Shown: one piece after another, positions 8,418-16,827 of the stretch
Position numbering within the stretch: the stretch's first letter is position 1
How the letters are laid out: the number at the start of each line of letters is the position of its first letter
Origin: Rhodococcus spelaei
GTDB taxonomy: Bacteria > Actinomycetota > Actinomycetes > Mycobacteriales > Mycobacteriaceae
DNA length: 64,000 nt
Assembly: GCF_006704125.1 (NCBI RefSeq)
Contig: NZ_VIGH01000008.1
Coordinates: forward strand, 124,001 to 188,000
Reading direction: 5' to 3'
Notes under the pieces: model-generated
Database searches by the model: none
What the model was told of the DNA's origin: nothing
Seen by the model: the letters and a program-made list of their open reading frames with translations, nothing else
Translations under genes and position numbers: made by a program

Positions 8418-8447
8418 ACGATAGCCCACGAGGCGCGTCGATCACAA
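8418..8447 (-). promoter_or_regulatory. Promoter of tRNA cassette 1
   Basis: On the minus strand TTGTGA (8447-8442) and TATCGT (8423-8418) are 18 bp apart, 45 bp before tRNA-Gly. The -10 neighbourhood resembles the promoter of the second cassette. Confidence 0.6.
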
Positions 8448-8501
8448 TTCGCCGCTCTACCTGCGGCGGAAGCGTCACGATGGGGCCCGGAGGGTGCGGC
8501 G

Positions 8502-8725
8502 TCACCGCACCGGCACCGGCTTGACGACCCTGCCGGCCGCTGGTCGGCGACTGCGAGGTCGATGTCCTCGAAGGGTGCGTGGTCACGAGTTCTTCGATCG
8601 GGAAGCGGCCTGCGGCATGCATTTCGAGGAGTGTCGGGATGAATTGCGCTGCGAGACCGACACTTCCAGTGCCGAGTATCACCACATCTGCGGCGGGCCC
8701 AGGTCGCGAGCGCTGCCGTGACGCG
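8502..8725 (-). pseudogene. Zinc-type alcohol dehydrogenase remnant
   Basis: Reading leftward, a segment ADVVILGTGSVGLAA matches the start of the Rossmann fold of Zn-dependent alcohol dehydrogenases and runs directly into FIPTLLEMHAAGRFPIEELV, which belongs near the C-terminus, so about the central third is missing. The tail continues as THPFEDIDLAVADQR and GRVVKPVPVR with a stop at 8504-8502, but needs two frame changes. The missing N-terminus, internal deletion and shifts show a dead gene. It lies just after the DUF4334 gene on the same strand, an arrangement I recall as common for intact pairs. Confidence 0.82.
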
Positions 8726-8729
8726 AATG

Positions 8730-9203
8730 TCAGGCTCGTTCGAGCAGGAAGTAGTAGTGGCTACCGCCGTCGAGCACCAGTTTCGGCTTTCCGTTCATGA
8801 TGCCCATGAGGGTGTCGGCGTCGACCCGTTTGAAGTGGTCGAAGATGGGGGCGCCGTCGTAGACCATCGTCGCGGTCACTTCGCCGCGAAACTCGACGTT
8901 CCAGAGGCTGGCCTCGCCGTTGCCTGCCTTGATGTCGGAGAACAGGTTTCCATCCTCGTCGCGGCAGATCAGCGGCTTGGCGTCGAGCACGGAGTCGAAC
9001 TGCTTGCCGTACCACCGGCCGGCGACCAGTTTGTCGTGCAGTCGATGGCCGGTCGCGAAGTCGTCGCCCCTCCACGTGCCGAGGATCTCGGCTGCGCCGA
9101 CCGTGTCGAGCGCGGCCCACACCGCGTCGAGGTCGGCGGGGGAGACGTCGGCTTGCTGGACGCGCAACTCGTGGAACCGGGCACGAGCCTGATCGATGTT
9201 CAC
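8730..9203 (-). CDS. DUF4334 / GXWXG-domain protein
   Basis: This 157-residue protein has the GXWXG motif as GTWRG at 42-46, followed by a DUF4334-like region with FDHFKRVDADTLMGIMNGK (121-139). Proteins of this kind are widespread in actinobacteria and their function is unknown; they often sit beside oxidoreductases. The GTG start at 9203 is preceded by GAGGAGCG at good spacing. Upstream in-frame codons lack a binding site. It lies between two copies of a tRNA cassette and just upstream of a decayed alcohol dehydrogenase. Confidence 0.85.
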   Translation of the reverse strand: MNIDQARARFHELRVQQADVSPADLDAVWAALDTVGAAEILGTWRGDDFATGHRLHDKLVAGRWYGKQFDSVLDAKPLICRDEDGNLFSDIKAGNGEASLWNVEFRGEVTATMVYDGAPIFDHFKRVDADTLMGIMNGKPKLVLDGGSHYYFLLERA

Positions 9204-9418
9204 TTCGCTCCTCGTCGGTTGGCGAACCAATTTCTTCGTGAACGGCGGACGCTACGCCGAACCGGATGGTTCGGGAGGAACTCTGCGCGGAGGTGACCGG
9301 GCGGTGGGTGGTCGAGACCACCGCGGTCGCGGATCGACGGGAGACCGTCGTGGATTCGGTTCGACGGCTGATCGGGGGGTACGGGAGCGCAGGAAGTCGG
9401 GATCGCACCCCGAAACGA
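9204..9418. other. Intergenic stretch upstream of the DUF4334 gene
   Basis: The 215 bp between the DUF4334 start and the second cassette terminator hold only short open frames with no recognisable domain on either strand. It probably contains the DUF4334 promoter, but I cannot point to convincing boxes. Confidence 0.4.
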
Positions 9419-9455
9419 CGAAATCCGGTACACCCTCAGGGTGTACCGGATTTCG
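9419..9455. terminator. Terminator hairpin after second tRNA cassette
   Basis: Positions 9419-9436 pair with 9438-9455, including ATCCGGTACACCCT and its complement. It holds the same place relative to tRNA-Val as the hairpin at 8072-8107, yet its sequence is different, so it lies outside the duplicated block. Confidence 0.8.
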
Positions 9456-9460
9456 AATCG

Positions 9461-9535
9461 TGGTGCGCGATACTGGGATTGAACCAGTGACCTCTTCCGT
9501 GTCAGGGAAGCGCTCTCCCGCTGAGCTAATCGCGC
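9461..9535 (-). tRNA. tRNA-Val(GAC), copy 2
   Basis: Sequence-identical to the gene at 8115-8189, including the encoded CCA, at an offset of exactly 1346 bp. The anticodon is GAC. It is the last gene of the second leftward Gly-Cys-Val cassette. Confidence 0.95.
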
Positions 9536-9551
9536 AGGCTCACAACATGAG

Positions 9552-9622
9552 AGGTGGAGACGGGAATCGAACCCGTGTGCACGGCTTTGCAGGCCGTTGC
9601 CTCACCACTCGGCCACTCCACC
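9552..9622 (-). tRNA. tRNA-Cys(GCA), copy 2
   Basis: Identical to the gene at 8206-8276 at the same 1346-bp offset. The spacer to tRNA-Val has the same length but differs in several bases. Confidence 0.95.
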
Positions 9623-9645
9623 GCAAGGTTGAGTCCAACCTCTCG

Positions 9646-9718
9646 AGCGGACGACGGGATTCGAACCCGCGACCCCAACCTTGGCAAGGTTGTGCGCTAC
9701 CAGCTGCGCCACGTCCGC
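9646..9718 (-). tRNA. tRNA-Gly(GCC), copy 2
   Basis: Identical to the gene at 8300-8372 at the same 1346-bp offset. It is first in the second cassette. Confidence 0.95.
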
Positions 9719-9763
9719 ATCACACTTGACGAAGGCGTTGCTGCCTCCGTGGTGCGAGATGAA

Positions 9764-9792
9764 ACACTAGCCGACGCCGTGGGCAGTAACAA
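9764..9792 (-). promoter_or_regulatory. Promoter of tRNA cassette 2
   Basis: On the minus strand TTGTTA (9792-9787) and TAGTGT (9769-9764) are 17 bp apart, 45 bp before tRNA-Gly. The bases from the -10 towards the tRNA resemble cassette 1. Confidence 0.6.
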
Positions 9793-10017
9793 ATCCACTG
9801 GTCAGTACGCACGTTTGACGGCCGGCGGCCGGCGCAGCTGTGGCTTTGGGGGCGCCGGCCCGAGGCCGCGCCACTCAGTTGAGTGAGATCGAGGGAGAAT
9901 GGGCCACCTGCCCCGCGTCGATGCGCCGGGAAGGCGGGTGACCTGCAGGTTTTCCTCCGGTCGCGGAGCGTGTTAATGTTCCTCCTCGTTCGGCCGCGAG
10001 AGTTTTGTGCGCGGCTC
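9793..10017. other. Non-coding stretch between divergent tRNA units
   Basis: I find no gene here. It should hold the promoter of the rightward tRNA-Val(CAC); a TTAATG sequence near 9973 is a possible -10 element, without a clear -35. Confidence 0.4.
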
Positions 10018-10089
10018 GGTCCCGTGGCTCAGTGGAAGAGCGTCCCGTTCACACCGGGAAGGTCGCTGGTTCGATCCCAGCCGGGACCA
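10018..10089 (+). tRNA. tRNA-Val(CAC)
   Basis: The 72-nt gene has acceptor GGTCCCG/CGGGACC and anticodon stem TCCCG/CGGGA around TTCACAC, giving anticodon CAC. CCA is not encoded. It reads away from the two tRNA-Val(GAC) genes and ends at a hairpin with a T-tract. Confidence 0.93.
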
Positions 10090-10098
10090 CAGATCGAC

Positions 10099-10136
10099 AA
10101 GGCCGCCGCCGAGGGTTCTCGGGGCGGCCTTTTTGT
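10099..10136 (+). terminator. Rho-independent terminator after tRNA-Val(CAC)
   Basis: AAGGCCGCC (10099-10107) pairs with GGCGGCCTT (10123-10131), followed at once by a T-rich run. The position, 10 bp after the tRNA, fits an intrinsic terminator. Confidence 0.85.
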
Positions 10137-10152
10137 TGTCTAATGAAGCCCC

Positions 10153-10656
10153 ATGACCGTTGTTCAGGGATTCCCCGCCGTGATCGACGACAAGGCGCAG
10201 ACGCTCGTTCTCGGATCCATGCCGGGCGTCCCCTCGCTGGTCGCGGGCAAGTACTACGCCAATCCGCGCAACAGTTTCTGGCCGATCATGGGCGAGCTCT
10301 TCGACGCCGGACCGCCGCACCCGTACCGCGTCCGCGTGCACCGCCTGCAGTCCCGTGGCGTCGCGCTCTGGGACGTCCTCAAGCTCTGCCGGCGTCCCGG
10401 CAGCCTGGACTCGAGCATCGACCGGGCCACCGAGGTGCCGAACGACTTCGCGGCGCTGTTCGCAGGCCACCGCGGCATCCGACGGGTGTTCTTCAACGGG
10501 GCGAAGGCCGAGGAGGTCTACCGGCGCACCGTCGTGTCCGCAGGTCTGCACCCCGAAGGAGTCGATCTGACCAGGCTGCCGTCGACCAGTCCCGCGAACG
10601 CGGGTACGCCCGTGCCGGAGAAGGTCGAGGCGTGGCGGGTCCTCGTCCACGGATGA
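10153..10656 (+). CDS. DNA-deoxyinosine glycosylase (uracil-DNA glycosylase superfamily, HDG type)
   Basis: This 167-residue protein matches the hypoxanthine-DNA glycosylase branch of the UDG fold: motif 1 LVLGSMPG (18-25), then NPRNSFW (37-43), and the C-terminal LPSTSPAN (142-149) in the DNA-binding loop. It should remove hypoxanthine formed by adenine deamination, starting base-excision repair. The ATG lies just after the tRNA terminator. The stop overlaps the ATG of the next gene (ATGA), pairing this repair enzyme with an Fe-S protein. Confidence 0.88.
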   Translation: MTVVQGFPAVIDDKAQTLVLGSMPGVPSLVAGKYYANPRNSFWPIMGELFDAGPPHPYRVRVHRLQSRGVALWDVLKLCRRPGSLDSSIDRATEVPNDFAALFAGHRGIRRVFFNGAKAEEVYRRTVVSAGLHPEGVDLTRLPSTSPANAGTPVPEKVEAWRVLVHG

Positions 10657-11381
10657 CCGACACCGCCGCCACAGCATTCGGTGGCGCCGCACTAGCCGAC
10701 CCGCGATGGCTCGCCGACCGGCTCGCCGACAGCCGACGGGCCTGGGCCAGCAACGACAACCGCGTCGCAGGCACCCTCTGGTGGTACGGAACCAGCTCGG
10801 CGCTGCTCGCGGCGCCGGTCACGGACCTGCTGGCCACCGGCACTGCGCCGGATCCGCGCCTGGGCTCGCTGACCTGCACTGTGCGGCCCGACGGTTCGGT
10901 CGACACGGTTCGAGCCGGCGCGACCGTCCGCGGGCCCGGTCCGCTGGCCGCCGGGTTGCGCGAATCGCTCGGCGCCATCATCGGTGCGCTCGCCGAACCG
11001 GCCGGGCCCAGTGCGGGGTCGCTGTGGGCCATCGCCGCGGACTCGCTCGCCAACCGTGCGCTCGACGCGGGAACCGCTCTCGGTAGCGCCACCGCGGGCA
11101 GCGCGCTCGCCGCGATGCTGGCCGACCTGATCGGCCCGCCGATGCCCAGGCCGCGCTTCGTCGACGTCGGCGCCCGCGGACCGGCCCCGGCGGCCGCGGA
11201 CGCGACACCCGCGGTGGGTAGTAGGCGACTGGTGCGTCGATCCTCCTGCTGTCTGATCTATCTCGCGCCCGCGGTTGCAGCACCCGGCGACGCCGAGGCG
11301 GCCGAACGGGCCAAGTGCGTCAGCTGCCCCCGCCAGCGACCGGAGATCCGGTCGGCAAGGTTGGCGGCGCTGCTCGGGTGA
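10653..11381 (+). CDS. (2Fe-2S)-binding protein, FhuF C-terminal-like
   Basis: The 242-residue protein ends in a four-cysteine cluster: C199-C200, then C222 and C225, as in the C-terminal Fe-S domain of ferric reductase FhuF. FhuF-type proteins reduce ferric siderophores in the cytosol. The gap between the pairs is 21 residues here, longer than the roughly ten of classical FhuF. The N-terminal part (about 15-165) resembles the helical FhuF body. It is coupled by ATGA to the deoxyinosine glycosylase, whose link to iron reduction is unclear. Confidence 0.8.
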   Translation: MTDTAATAFGGAALADPRWLADRLADSRRAWASNDNRVAGTLWWYGTSSALLAAPVTDLLATGTAPDPRLGSLTCTVRPDGSVDTVRAGATVRGPGPLAAGLRESLGAIIGALAEPAGPSAGSLWAIAADSLANRALDAGTALGSATAGSALAAMLADLIGPPMPRPRFVDVGARGPAPAAADATPAVGSRRLVRRSSCCLIYLAPAVAAPGDAEAAERAKCVSCPRQRPEIRSARLAALLG

Positions 11382-11470
11382 GCGGGGAGAATCGATCGGG
11401 GTGCCGATAGCATGAGGGCTCATCGCCGCGCCGAACACCGGTCGGCACACACATCGAGGAGCACATCGCC

Positions 11471-13522
11471 GTGACCACGCCTGCATCAGTAGCCCCAGCC
11501 GCCCGCGTCCGGGTGCCTGCGGGGACTACCGCCGGCACGGCGGTTCGCGAGGCCGGGCTGACCGGCAAGGGCGCCGACGCGATCGTCGTCGTCCGCGACG
11601 CCGAGGGCAACCTCAAGGACCTGTCGTGGATTCCCGAGCAGGACGTGGAGGTGGAGGCCGTCGCGGCCGACACCGCGGACGGCCGCATGGTGATCCGGCA
11701 CTCCTGTGCGCACGTGCTGGCGCAAGCCGTCCAGGCCGAGTTCCCGGCCGCCAAACTGGGCATCGGCCCGCCGATCAAGGACGGCTTCTACTACGACTTC
11801 CGGGTCGCCGAGCCGTTCACCCCGGAGGATCTGACCCGCCTCGAGAAGCGGATGAAGCAGATCGTCAAGGGCTCGCAACGCTTTTCGCGTCGCGTGGTGG
11901 AGAACATCGAGGACGCCCGCGTCGAACTGGCGAACGAGCCGTTCAAGCTCGAGCTGATCGACGACAAGTCCGGGATCGACGACCCCGAGGTGATGGAGGT
12001 CGGCGGCAACGAGCTGACCATCTACGACAACCTCGACCCGCGCACGGGCGAGCGGATCTGGGGCGATCTGTGCCGCGGCCCGCACATCCCCACCACCAAG
12101 CACATTCCCGCATTCAAGCTGACCCGCAGCTCGGCCGCCTACTGGCGCGGTGACCAGAATCGCGAGGACTTGCAGCGCATCTACGGCACCGCATGGGAGT
12201 CGTCGGAGGCGCTCGACAAGCACATGGAGCTGATCGCCGAGGCGGAGCGGCGCGACCACCGCAAGCTCGGCGCCGAACTGGACCTGTTCAGCTTCCCCGA
12301 CGAGCTCGGCTCCGGCCTGCCCGTCTTCCATCCCAAGGGCGGCATCATCCGCCAGGAGATGGAGAACTACTCCCGGCAGCGGCACGTCGAGGAGGGCTAC
12401 GAGTTCGTCAACACCCCGCACATCACCAAGGGTCACCTGTACGAGGTGTCCGGCCACCTCGACTGGTACCGGGACGGCATGTTCCCGGCGATGCACATCG
12501 ACGAGGAGCTGAACGAGGACGGCACGGTGCGCAAGCCGGGCCAGGAGTACTTCCTCAAGCCGATGAACTGCCCGATGCACAACCTGATCTTCCGCACGCG
12601 CGGGCGTTCCTACCGCGAACTGCCGCTGCGACTGTTCGAGTTCGGCCAGGTCTACCGCTACGAGAAGTCCGGCGTCGTGCACGGCCTGACCCGGGTGCGC
12701 GGTATGACGCAGGACGACGCGCACATCTACTGCACCCGCGAGGAGATGCGCGACGAGTTGACCCGCACGCTGAACTTCGTGCTGGGCCTGCTCAAGGACT
12801 ACGGCCTCGACGACTACTACCTCGAGCTGTCGACCAAGAACCCCGACAAGTACGTCGGCGACGACGCCACCTGGGAAGAGGCCACCAACACCCTGGCCGA
12901 GGTCGGCGAGGCCTCCGGACTGACCCTGGTGCCGGACCCGGGCGGGGCCGCGTTCTACGGCCCGAAGATCTCCGTCCAGGTGCAGGATGCGCTCGGGCGC
13001 AGCTGGCAGATGTCGACCATCCAGCTCGACTTCAACCAGCCCGAGCGGTTCGAACTCGAGTACACCGGCTCCGACGGTGCCAAGCACCAGCCGGTGATGA
13101 TCCACCGCGCCCTGTTCGGCTCGATCGAGCGGTTCTTCGGCGTACTCACCGAGCACTACGCGGGCGCGTTCCCGGCCTGGCTGGCGCCGGTGCAGGTGGT
13201 CGGCATCCCGGTCGCCGAGGCATTCGAGGCGCACCTGTTCGACGTGGTCGGCAAGCTCAAGGCCGCGGGCGTACGCGCCGAGGTCGACATCAGCGACGAC
13301 CGGATGCAGAAGAAGATCCGCACCCACACCACCCAGAAGGTGCCGTTCATGCTGCTCGCCGGCGAGCGGGACGTCGAGGCCGGCGCGGTGAGCTTCCGGT
13401 TCCGGGACGGCACTCAGGTCAACGGCATTCCCGTCGACACCGCGGTCGAAGCCGTCACCGGCTGGATCGCGCGCCGCGAGAACGCTTCTCCGACGGCGGA
13501 ACTGCTCGGCGGTCTGCAATGA
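11471..13522 (+). CDS. thrS: Threonyl-tRNA synthetase
   Basis: This 683-residue class II synthetase charges tRNA-Thr. It has an N-terminal TGS-like region, an editing domain with the metal-binding HSCAH motif (about 76-80), a catalytic core with the zinc cysteine in MNCPMHN (about 364-370), motif 2 near [17 protein letters not shown] and motif 3 near [13 protein letters not shown], and a C-terminal anticodon-binding domain ending in [12 protein letters not shown]. The GTG at 11471 follows GAGGAG. The 89-bp leader shows no T-box. It heads the thrS-HIT-pgsA-patA-pimA-NUDIX unit, the order of Rv2614c-Rv2609c. Confidence 0.97.
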   Translation: MTTPASVAPAARVRVPAGTTAGTAVREAGLTGKGADAIVVVRDAEGNLKDLSWIPEQDVEVEAVAADTADGRMVIRHSCAHVLAQAVQAEFPAAKLGIGPPIKDGFYYDFRVAEPFTPEDLTRLEKRMKQIVKGSQRFSRRVVENIEDARVELANEPFKLELIDDKSGIDDPEVMEVGGNELTIYDNLDPRTGERIWGDLCRGPHIPTTKHIPAFKLTRSSAAYWRGDQNREDLQRIYGTAWESSEALDKHMELIAEAERRDHRKLGAELDLFSFPDELGSGLPVFHPKGGIIRQEMENYSRQRHVEEGYEFVNTPHITKGHLYEVSGHLDWYRDGMFPAMHIDEELNEDGTVRKPGQEYFLKPMNCPMHNLIFRTRGRSYRELPLRLFEFGQVYRYEKSGVVHGLTRVRGMTQDDAHIYCTREEMRDELTRTLNFVLGLLKDYGLDDYYLELSTKNPDKYVGDDATWEEATNTLAEVGEASGLTLVPDPGGAAFYGPKISVQVQDALGRSWQMSTIQLDFNQPERFELEYTGSDGAKHQPVMIHRALFGSIERFFGVLTEHYAGAFPAWLAPVQVVGIPVAEAFEAHLFDVVGKLKAAGVRAEVDISDDRMQKKIRTHTTQKVPFMLLAGERDVEAGAVSFRFRDGTQVNGIPVDTAVEAVTGWIARRENASPTAELLGGLQ

Positions 13523-14082
13523 CCGAAGACGCGACGCCACCTCGGGAGTCGTTGGTGGACACCGGGCCGGGCGACCCGGACCGGCTGCAACGGCTGTGGT
13601 CCCCGCACCGGATGTCGTACATCGCCGAGACGCCGAAGGCGGCCGCGACCGACGAGGGACCGTTCACCGCGATCCCGAAGATGAGCGACGAGGAAGGCCT
13701 GATCGTCGCCCGCGGCGAGCACGTCTACGCGGTGCTCAACCTGTACCCGTACAACCCGGGGCACATGATGGTGGTGCCCTATCGGCGCGTCGCGGCCCTC
13801 GAGGACCTCACGGCCGAGGAGTCGGGTGAGCTGATGGCCTTCACCCAGCAGGCCATCCGGGTGATCAAGCGGGTCTCGCGGCCGGACGGGTTCAACGTCG
13901 GCCTGAATCTCGGTGCGGCGGCGGGTGGTTCACTCGCGGAGCACCTGCACCAGCACATCGTGCCGCGGTGGGGTGGCGACGCGAACTTCATCACGGTGGT
14001 CGGCGGTGCCAAGGTGATGCCGCAGTTGCTGCGCGAGACTCGGGCGTTGCTGTCGGCCGCCTGGGAAGACGGGAGCCGGTAG
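13519..14082 (+). CDS. HIT-family protein (Ap4A phosphorylase-like, Rv2613c type)
   Basis: The 187-residue protein has the histidine-triad motif HLHQHIV (142-148), preceded by the [14 protein letters not shown] strand (74-87) that shapes the nucleotide pocket. The M. tuberculosis homologue Rv2613c is characterised as a diadenosine tetraphosphate phosphorylase, so breakdown of Ap4A, a side product of tRNA synthetases, is a sensible role beside thrS. The ATG overlaps the thrS stop (ATGA). Confidence 0.92.
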   Translation: MTEDATPPRESLVDTGPGDPDRLQRLWSPHRMSYIAETPKAAATDEGPFTAIPKMSDEEGLIVARGEHVYAVLNLYPYNPGHMMVVPYRRVAALEDLTAEESGELMAFTQQAIRVIKRVSRPDGFNVGLNLGAAAGGSLAEHLHQHIVPRWGGDANFITVVGGAKVMPQLLRETRALLSAAWEDGSR

Positions 14083-14754
14083 GTGCTGAGCATTCTCGGG
14101 CGCGCTTCGGTGTCGAAGGCGACCGCGCCGCTGGGCCGGGCGCTCGTGAAGACCGGTCTGACCCCCGACGCGGTGACGGTGTTCGGCACCGTCGCCAGTG
14201 TCGCGGGTGCGGTCACGCTGTTCCCGTCCGGGCACCTGTTCTGGGGCACCATCCTCATCTGGTTCTTCGTCATGTTCGACATGCTCGACGGGGCGATGGC
14301 GCGGGCGCGCGGCGGCGGAACCCGCTACGGCGCGGTGCTCGACGCGACGTGCGACCGGATCGCCGACGGCGCGATCTTCGCCGGGCTCGCCTGGTGGGCG
14401 ATCTACCACCAGGACAGCAAGTCGCTGCTCGTCGCGACGCTGATCTGCCTGGTCACCTCCCAGGTGATCTCGTACGCGAAGGCGCGAGCCGAGGCCAGTG
14501 GCCTGTCGGCCGACGGGGGACTGATCGAGCGGCCGGACCGGCTGATCATCGTCCTGGTCGGCGCCGGATTGACCGGTATCGCCGGGCATTTCGGTATCGG
14601 CTGGCTGGAATGGGCCGTCTACGTTGCGATGTGGATCCTCGCCGTGGCGAGCGTGATCACGGTCTTCCAGCGGGTGCTCGCGGTGCGCAACTCGGCCGGG
14701 GCGCGCGAGTTGTTGCCGATGGACAAACCCGCCGGAGAGGACCCGACTACGTGA
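14083..14754 (+). CDS. pgsA: Phosphatidylinositol phosphate synthase
   Basis: This 223-residue membrane enzyme joins CDP-diacylglycerol and inositol-1-phosphate. The CDP-alcohol phosphotransferase signature is perfect: D66, D69, G70, A73, R74, G83, D87 and D91 with canonical spacing. About six helices are visible. It starts with GTG directly after the HIT stop and ends overlapping the acyltransferase start (GTGA). Its product is the precursor of phosphatidylinositol and so of PIMs, lipomannan and lipoarabinomannan. Placement before patA and pimA supports this over a phosphatidylglycerophosphate synthase. Confidence 0.94.
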   Translation: MLSILGRASVSKATAPLGRALVKTGLTPDAVTVFGTVASVAGAVTLFPSGHLFWGTILIWFFVMFDMLDGAMARARGGGTRYGAVLDATCDRIADGAIFAGLAWWAIYHQDSKSLLVATLICLVTSQVISYAKARAEASGLSADGGLIERPDRLIIVLVGAGLTGIAGHFGIGWLEWAVYVAMWILAVASVITVFQRVLAVRNSAGARELLPMDKPAGEDPTT

Positions 14755-15680
14755 GTCTCGCCGAACGCGCCACCGACCTCGGCTATGCGGCCGGATGGCG
14801 GTTGGTCCGAGCGCTGCCCGACCGGGTCGCAACCGGACTGTTCGACTTCGGAGCGGACCTCGCCGCCCGGCGGATGAATCGTGCGGCCCACCGCGAGGGG
14901 GGTGGCCCGGATCAGCTGCGTCGCAATCTCGCCCGCGTGCTCGACGTGCCGGCCGCACAGGTGCCCGACGACCTGATCCGGGCGTCGGTGCGCTCGTACG
15001 CCAGGTACTGGCGGGAGGCGTTCCGGCTGCCGTCGATGGACCAGGCCGAACTGGGCCGCCGCCTCGACTCGCGGGTGCTCGGCCAGGAGCACCTGGAGGC
15101 CGGCCTCGCCGCCGGGCGCGGTGTGGTGCTCGCGCTGCCGCACAGTGGGAACTGGGACATGGCCGGGGTGTGGCTGGTGCAGCGTCACGGCCAGTTCGCG
15201 ACCGTCGCCGAGCGCCTGAAGCCGGAATCGCTGTACGAGCGGTTCGTCGAGTACCGGGAGAGCCTCGGCTTCGAGATCTTCCCGCTGAGCGGCGGCGAGG
15301 CGCCGCCGTTCGAGCAGCTGGCCGCGCGGTTGCGAGCCAACAAGGTGGTGTGCCTGCTCGGCGAGCGCGATCTCGCCAAACGTGGTGTGCCGGTGACGTT
15401 CTTCGGCGAGCCGACCCGGATGCCGGCCGGTCCCGCGAAGCTCGCGATCGACACCGGCGCCGCACTGCTGCCGGTGCACTGCTACTTCGACGGTGACGAC
15501 TGGGGCTTCCAGGTCGATCCGCCGGTCGACACTTCGGCCGGGATCGGCGCCGCCACCCAGGCGCTGGCGGACCGATTCGCGGCGAACATCGCCGCGCACC
15601 CCGCCGACTGGCACATGCTGCAGCCCCTGTGGCTGGCCGACCTGTCGGAGGCTCGACTCGCCCGGATGGAGTCCCCGTGA
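14751..15680 (+). CDS. patA: Phosphatidylinositol mannoside acyltransferase
   Basis: This 309-residue protein belongs to the LpxL/HtrB acyltransferase family. It has the catalytic HSGNWD motif (H131, D136) and the second conserved acidic residue in LLGERD (E205). In mycobacteria this enzyme (Rv2611c) acylates the mannose of PIM1/PIM2 at the inner leaflet. The GTG start overlaps the pgsA stop. The surrounding order pgsA-patA-pimA makes the assignment strong. Confidence 0.93.
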   Translation: MSLAERATDLGYAAGWRLVRALPDRVATGLFDFGADLAARRMNRAAHREGGGPDQLRRNLARVLDVPAAQVPDDLIRASVRSYARYWREAFRLPSMDQAELGRRLDSRVLGQEHLEAGLAAGRGVVLALPHSGNWDMAGVWLVQRHGQFATVAERLKPESLYERFVEYRESLGFEIFPLSGGEAPPFEQLAARLRANKVVCLLGERDLAKRGVPVTFFGEPTRMPAGPAKLAIDTGAALLPVHCYFDGDDWGFQVDPPVDTSAGIGAATQALADRFAANIAAHPADWHMLQPLWLADLSEARLARMESP

Positions 15681-15696
15681 CGAAGGGCAGGGTGCA

Positions 15697-16827
15697 GTGA
15701 AGATCGGCATGGTCTGCCCGTACTCGTTCGACGTTCCGGGCGGTGTGCAGGCCCACGTCGTCGAGTTGGCGCAGGTGCTCATCGAACGCGGTCACCGGGT
15801 GAGTGTGCTGGCGCCCGCCTCGGACGGCACCGAGCTCCCGGAGTTCGTCGTCTCGGCCGGTCGAGCCGTGGCGATCCCCTACAACGGTTCGGTCGCGCGG
15901 CTGACCTTCGGGCCGGTGTCGTACTCCCGGGTGCGTCGGTGGATCGGTGAGAACGACTTCGACGTGCTGCACATCCACGAGCCGAACGCGCCGAGCCTGT
16001 CGATGCTGGCGATGAAGATCGCGCAGGGGCCGATCGTCGCCACCTTCCACACCTCGACGACGAAGTCGTTGGTGCTGAGCACCTTTCAAGGCGTGTTGCA
16101 GCCGTACCTGGAGAAGATCAGCGGTCGCATCGCGGTGTCGGAGCTGGCACGGCGCTGGCAGGTGGAGTCGCTCGGCTCGGACGCCGTCGAGATCCCGAAC
16201 GGCGTCGACGTGCCTGCGTTCGCGAACGCCGCTGCGCTGGACGGCTATCCACGCGCGGGCGGCACCGTGCTCTTCCTCGGCCGCTACGACGAGCCACGCA
16301 AGGGGATGGCCGTGCTGCTCGACGCACTGCCCGCACTGACCTCGCGGCACCCCGACCTCGAGGTCCTGGTGGTCGGGCGCGGGGACGAGGACAAGCTGCG
16401 CAAGGATGCCGGCCGGTACGCGAAACACCTTCGCATGCTCGGCCAGGTCACCGACGCGGAGAAGGCGTCGGCGCTGCGCAGCGCCGACGTGTACTGCGCG
16501 CCGAACCTCGGCGGGGAGAGCTTCGGCATCGTGCTCGTCGAGGCGATGGCCGCCCGAACCCCGGTGGTCGCCAGTGAACTCGACGCGTTCCGGCGGGTGC
16601 TGCGTGACGGCACGGCGGGGATGCTGGTCCCGGTCGGCGACTCGGTGGCCCTCGCGGACGCCGTCGACGCCCTGCTGAGCGATCCCGACCGCAGGCGGGC
16701 ACTGGTCGACACCGCGACCGAGGTGGTCTCCGAATACGACTGGCCGGTCGTGGCGGAACAGATTCTGCGCGTGTACGAGACCGTCACGGTCGGTGCGCAG
16801 GGCGTACGGGTGGAGGCGCGGTCGTGA
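15697..16827 (+). CDS. pimA: Phosphatidylinositol alpha-mannosyltransferase
   Basis: This 376-residue GT4 glycosyltransferase (GT-B fold) adds the first mannose from GDP-mannose to phosphatidylinositol. Visible features are the N-terminal Gly loop in DVPGGVQAH (12-20), HEPNAPS (94-100), the donor-site GRYDEPRKG (195-203) and the EX7E motif E274 to E282. The GTG at 15697 follows GGGCAGGG. With pgsA and patA it forms the core of PIM synthesis. The stop overlaps the NUDIX start (GTGA). Confidence 0.95.
   Translation: MKIGMVCPYSFDVPGGVQAHVVELAQVLIERGHRVSVLAPASDGTELPEFVVSAGRAVAIPYNGSVARLTFGPVSYSRVRRWIGENDFDVLHIHEPNAPSLSMLAMKIAQGPIVATFHTSTTKSLVLSTFQGVLQPYLEKISGRIAVSELARRWQVESLGSDAVEIPNGVDVPAFANAAALDGYPRAGGTVLFLGRYDEPRKGMAVLLDALPALTSRHPDLEVLVVGRGDEDKLRKDAGRYAKHLRMLGQVTDAEKASALRSADVYCAPNLGGESFGIVLVEAMAARTPVVASELDAFRRVLRDGTAGMLVPVGDSVALADAVDALLSDPDRRRALVDTATEVVSEYDWPVVAEQILRVYETVTVGAQGVRVEARS

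Noticed and set aside
9266-9490. Plus-strand 74-codon frame upstream of tRNA cassette 2
   Set aside because: It ends inside a tRNA gene and resembles no protein; the minus-strand DUF4334 gene is the credible one nearby.
11382-11470. T-box riboswitch before thrS
   Set aside because: No T-box sequence or antiterminator pairing is seen and the leader is only about 89 bp.
11486-13540. 684-codon frame opposite thrS
   Set aside because: It mirrors the high-GC codon pattern of thrS on the other strand and has no recognisable domain. thrS is beyond doubt.
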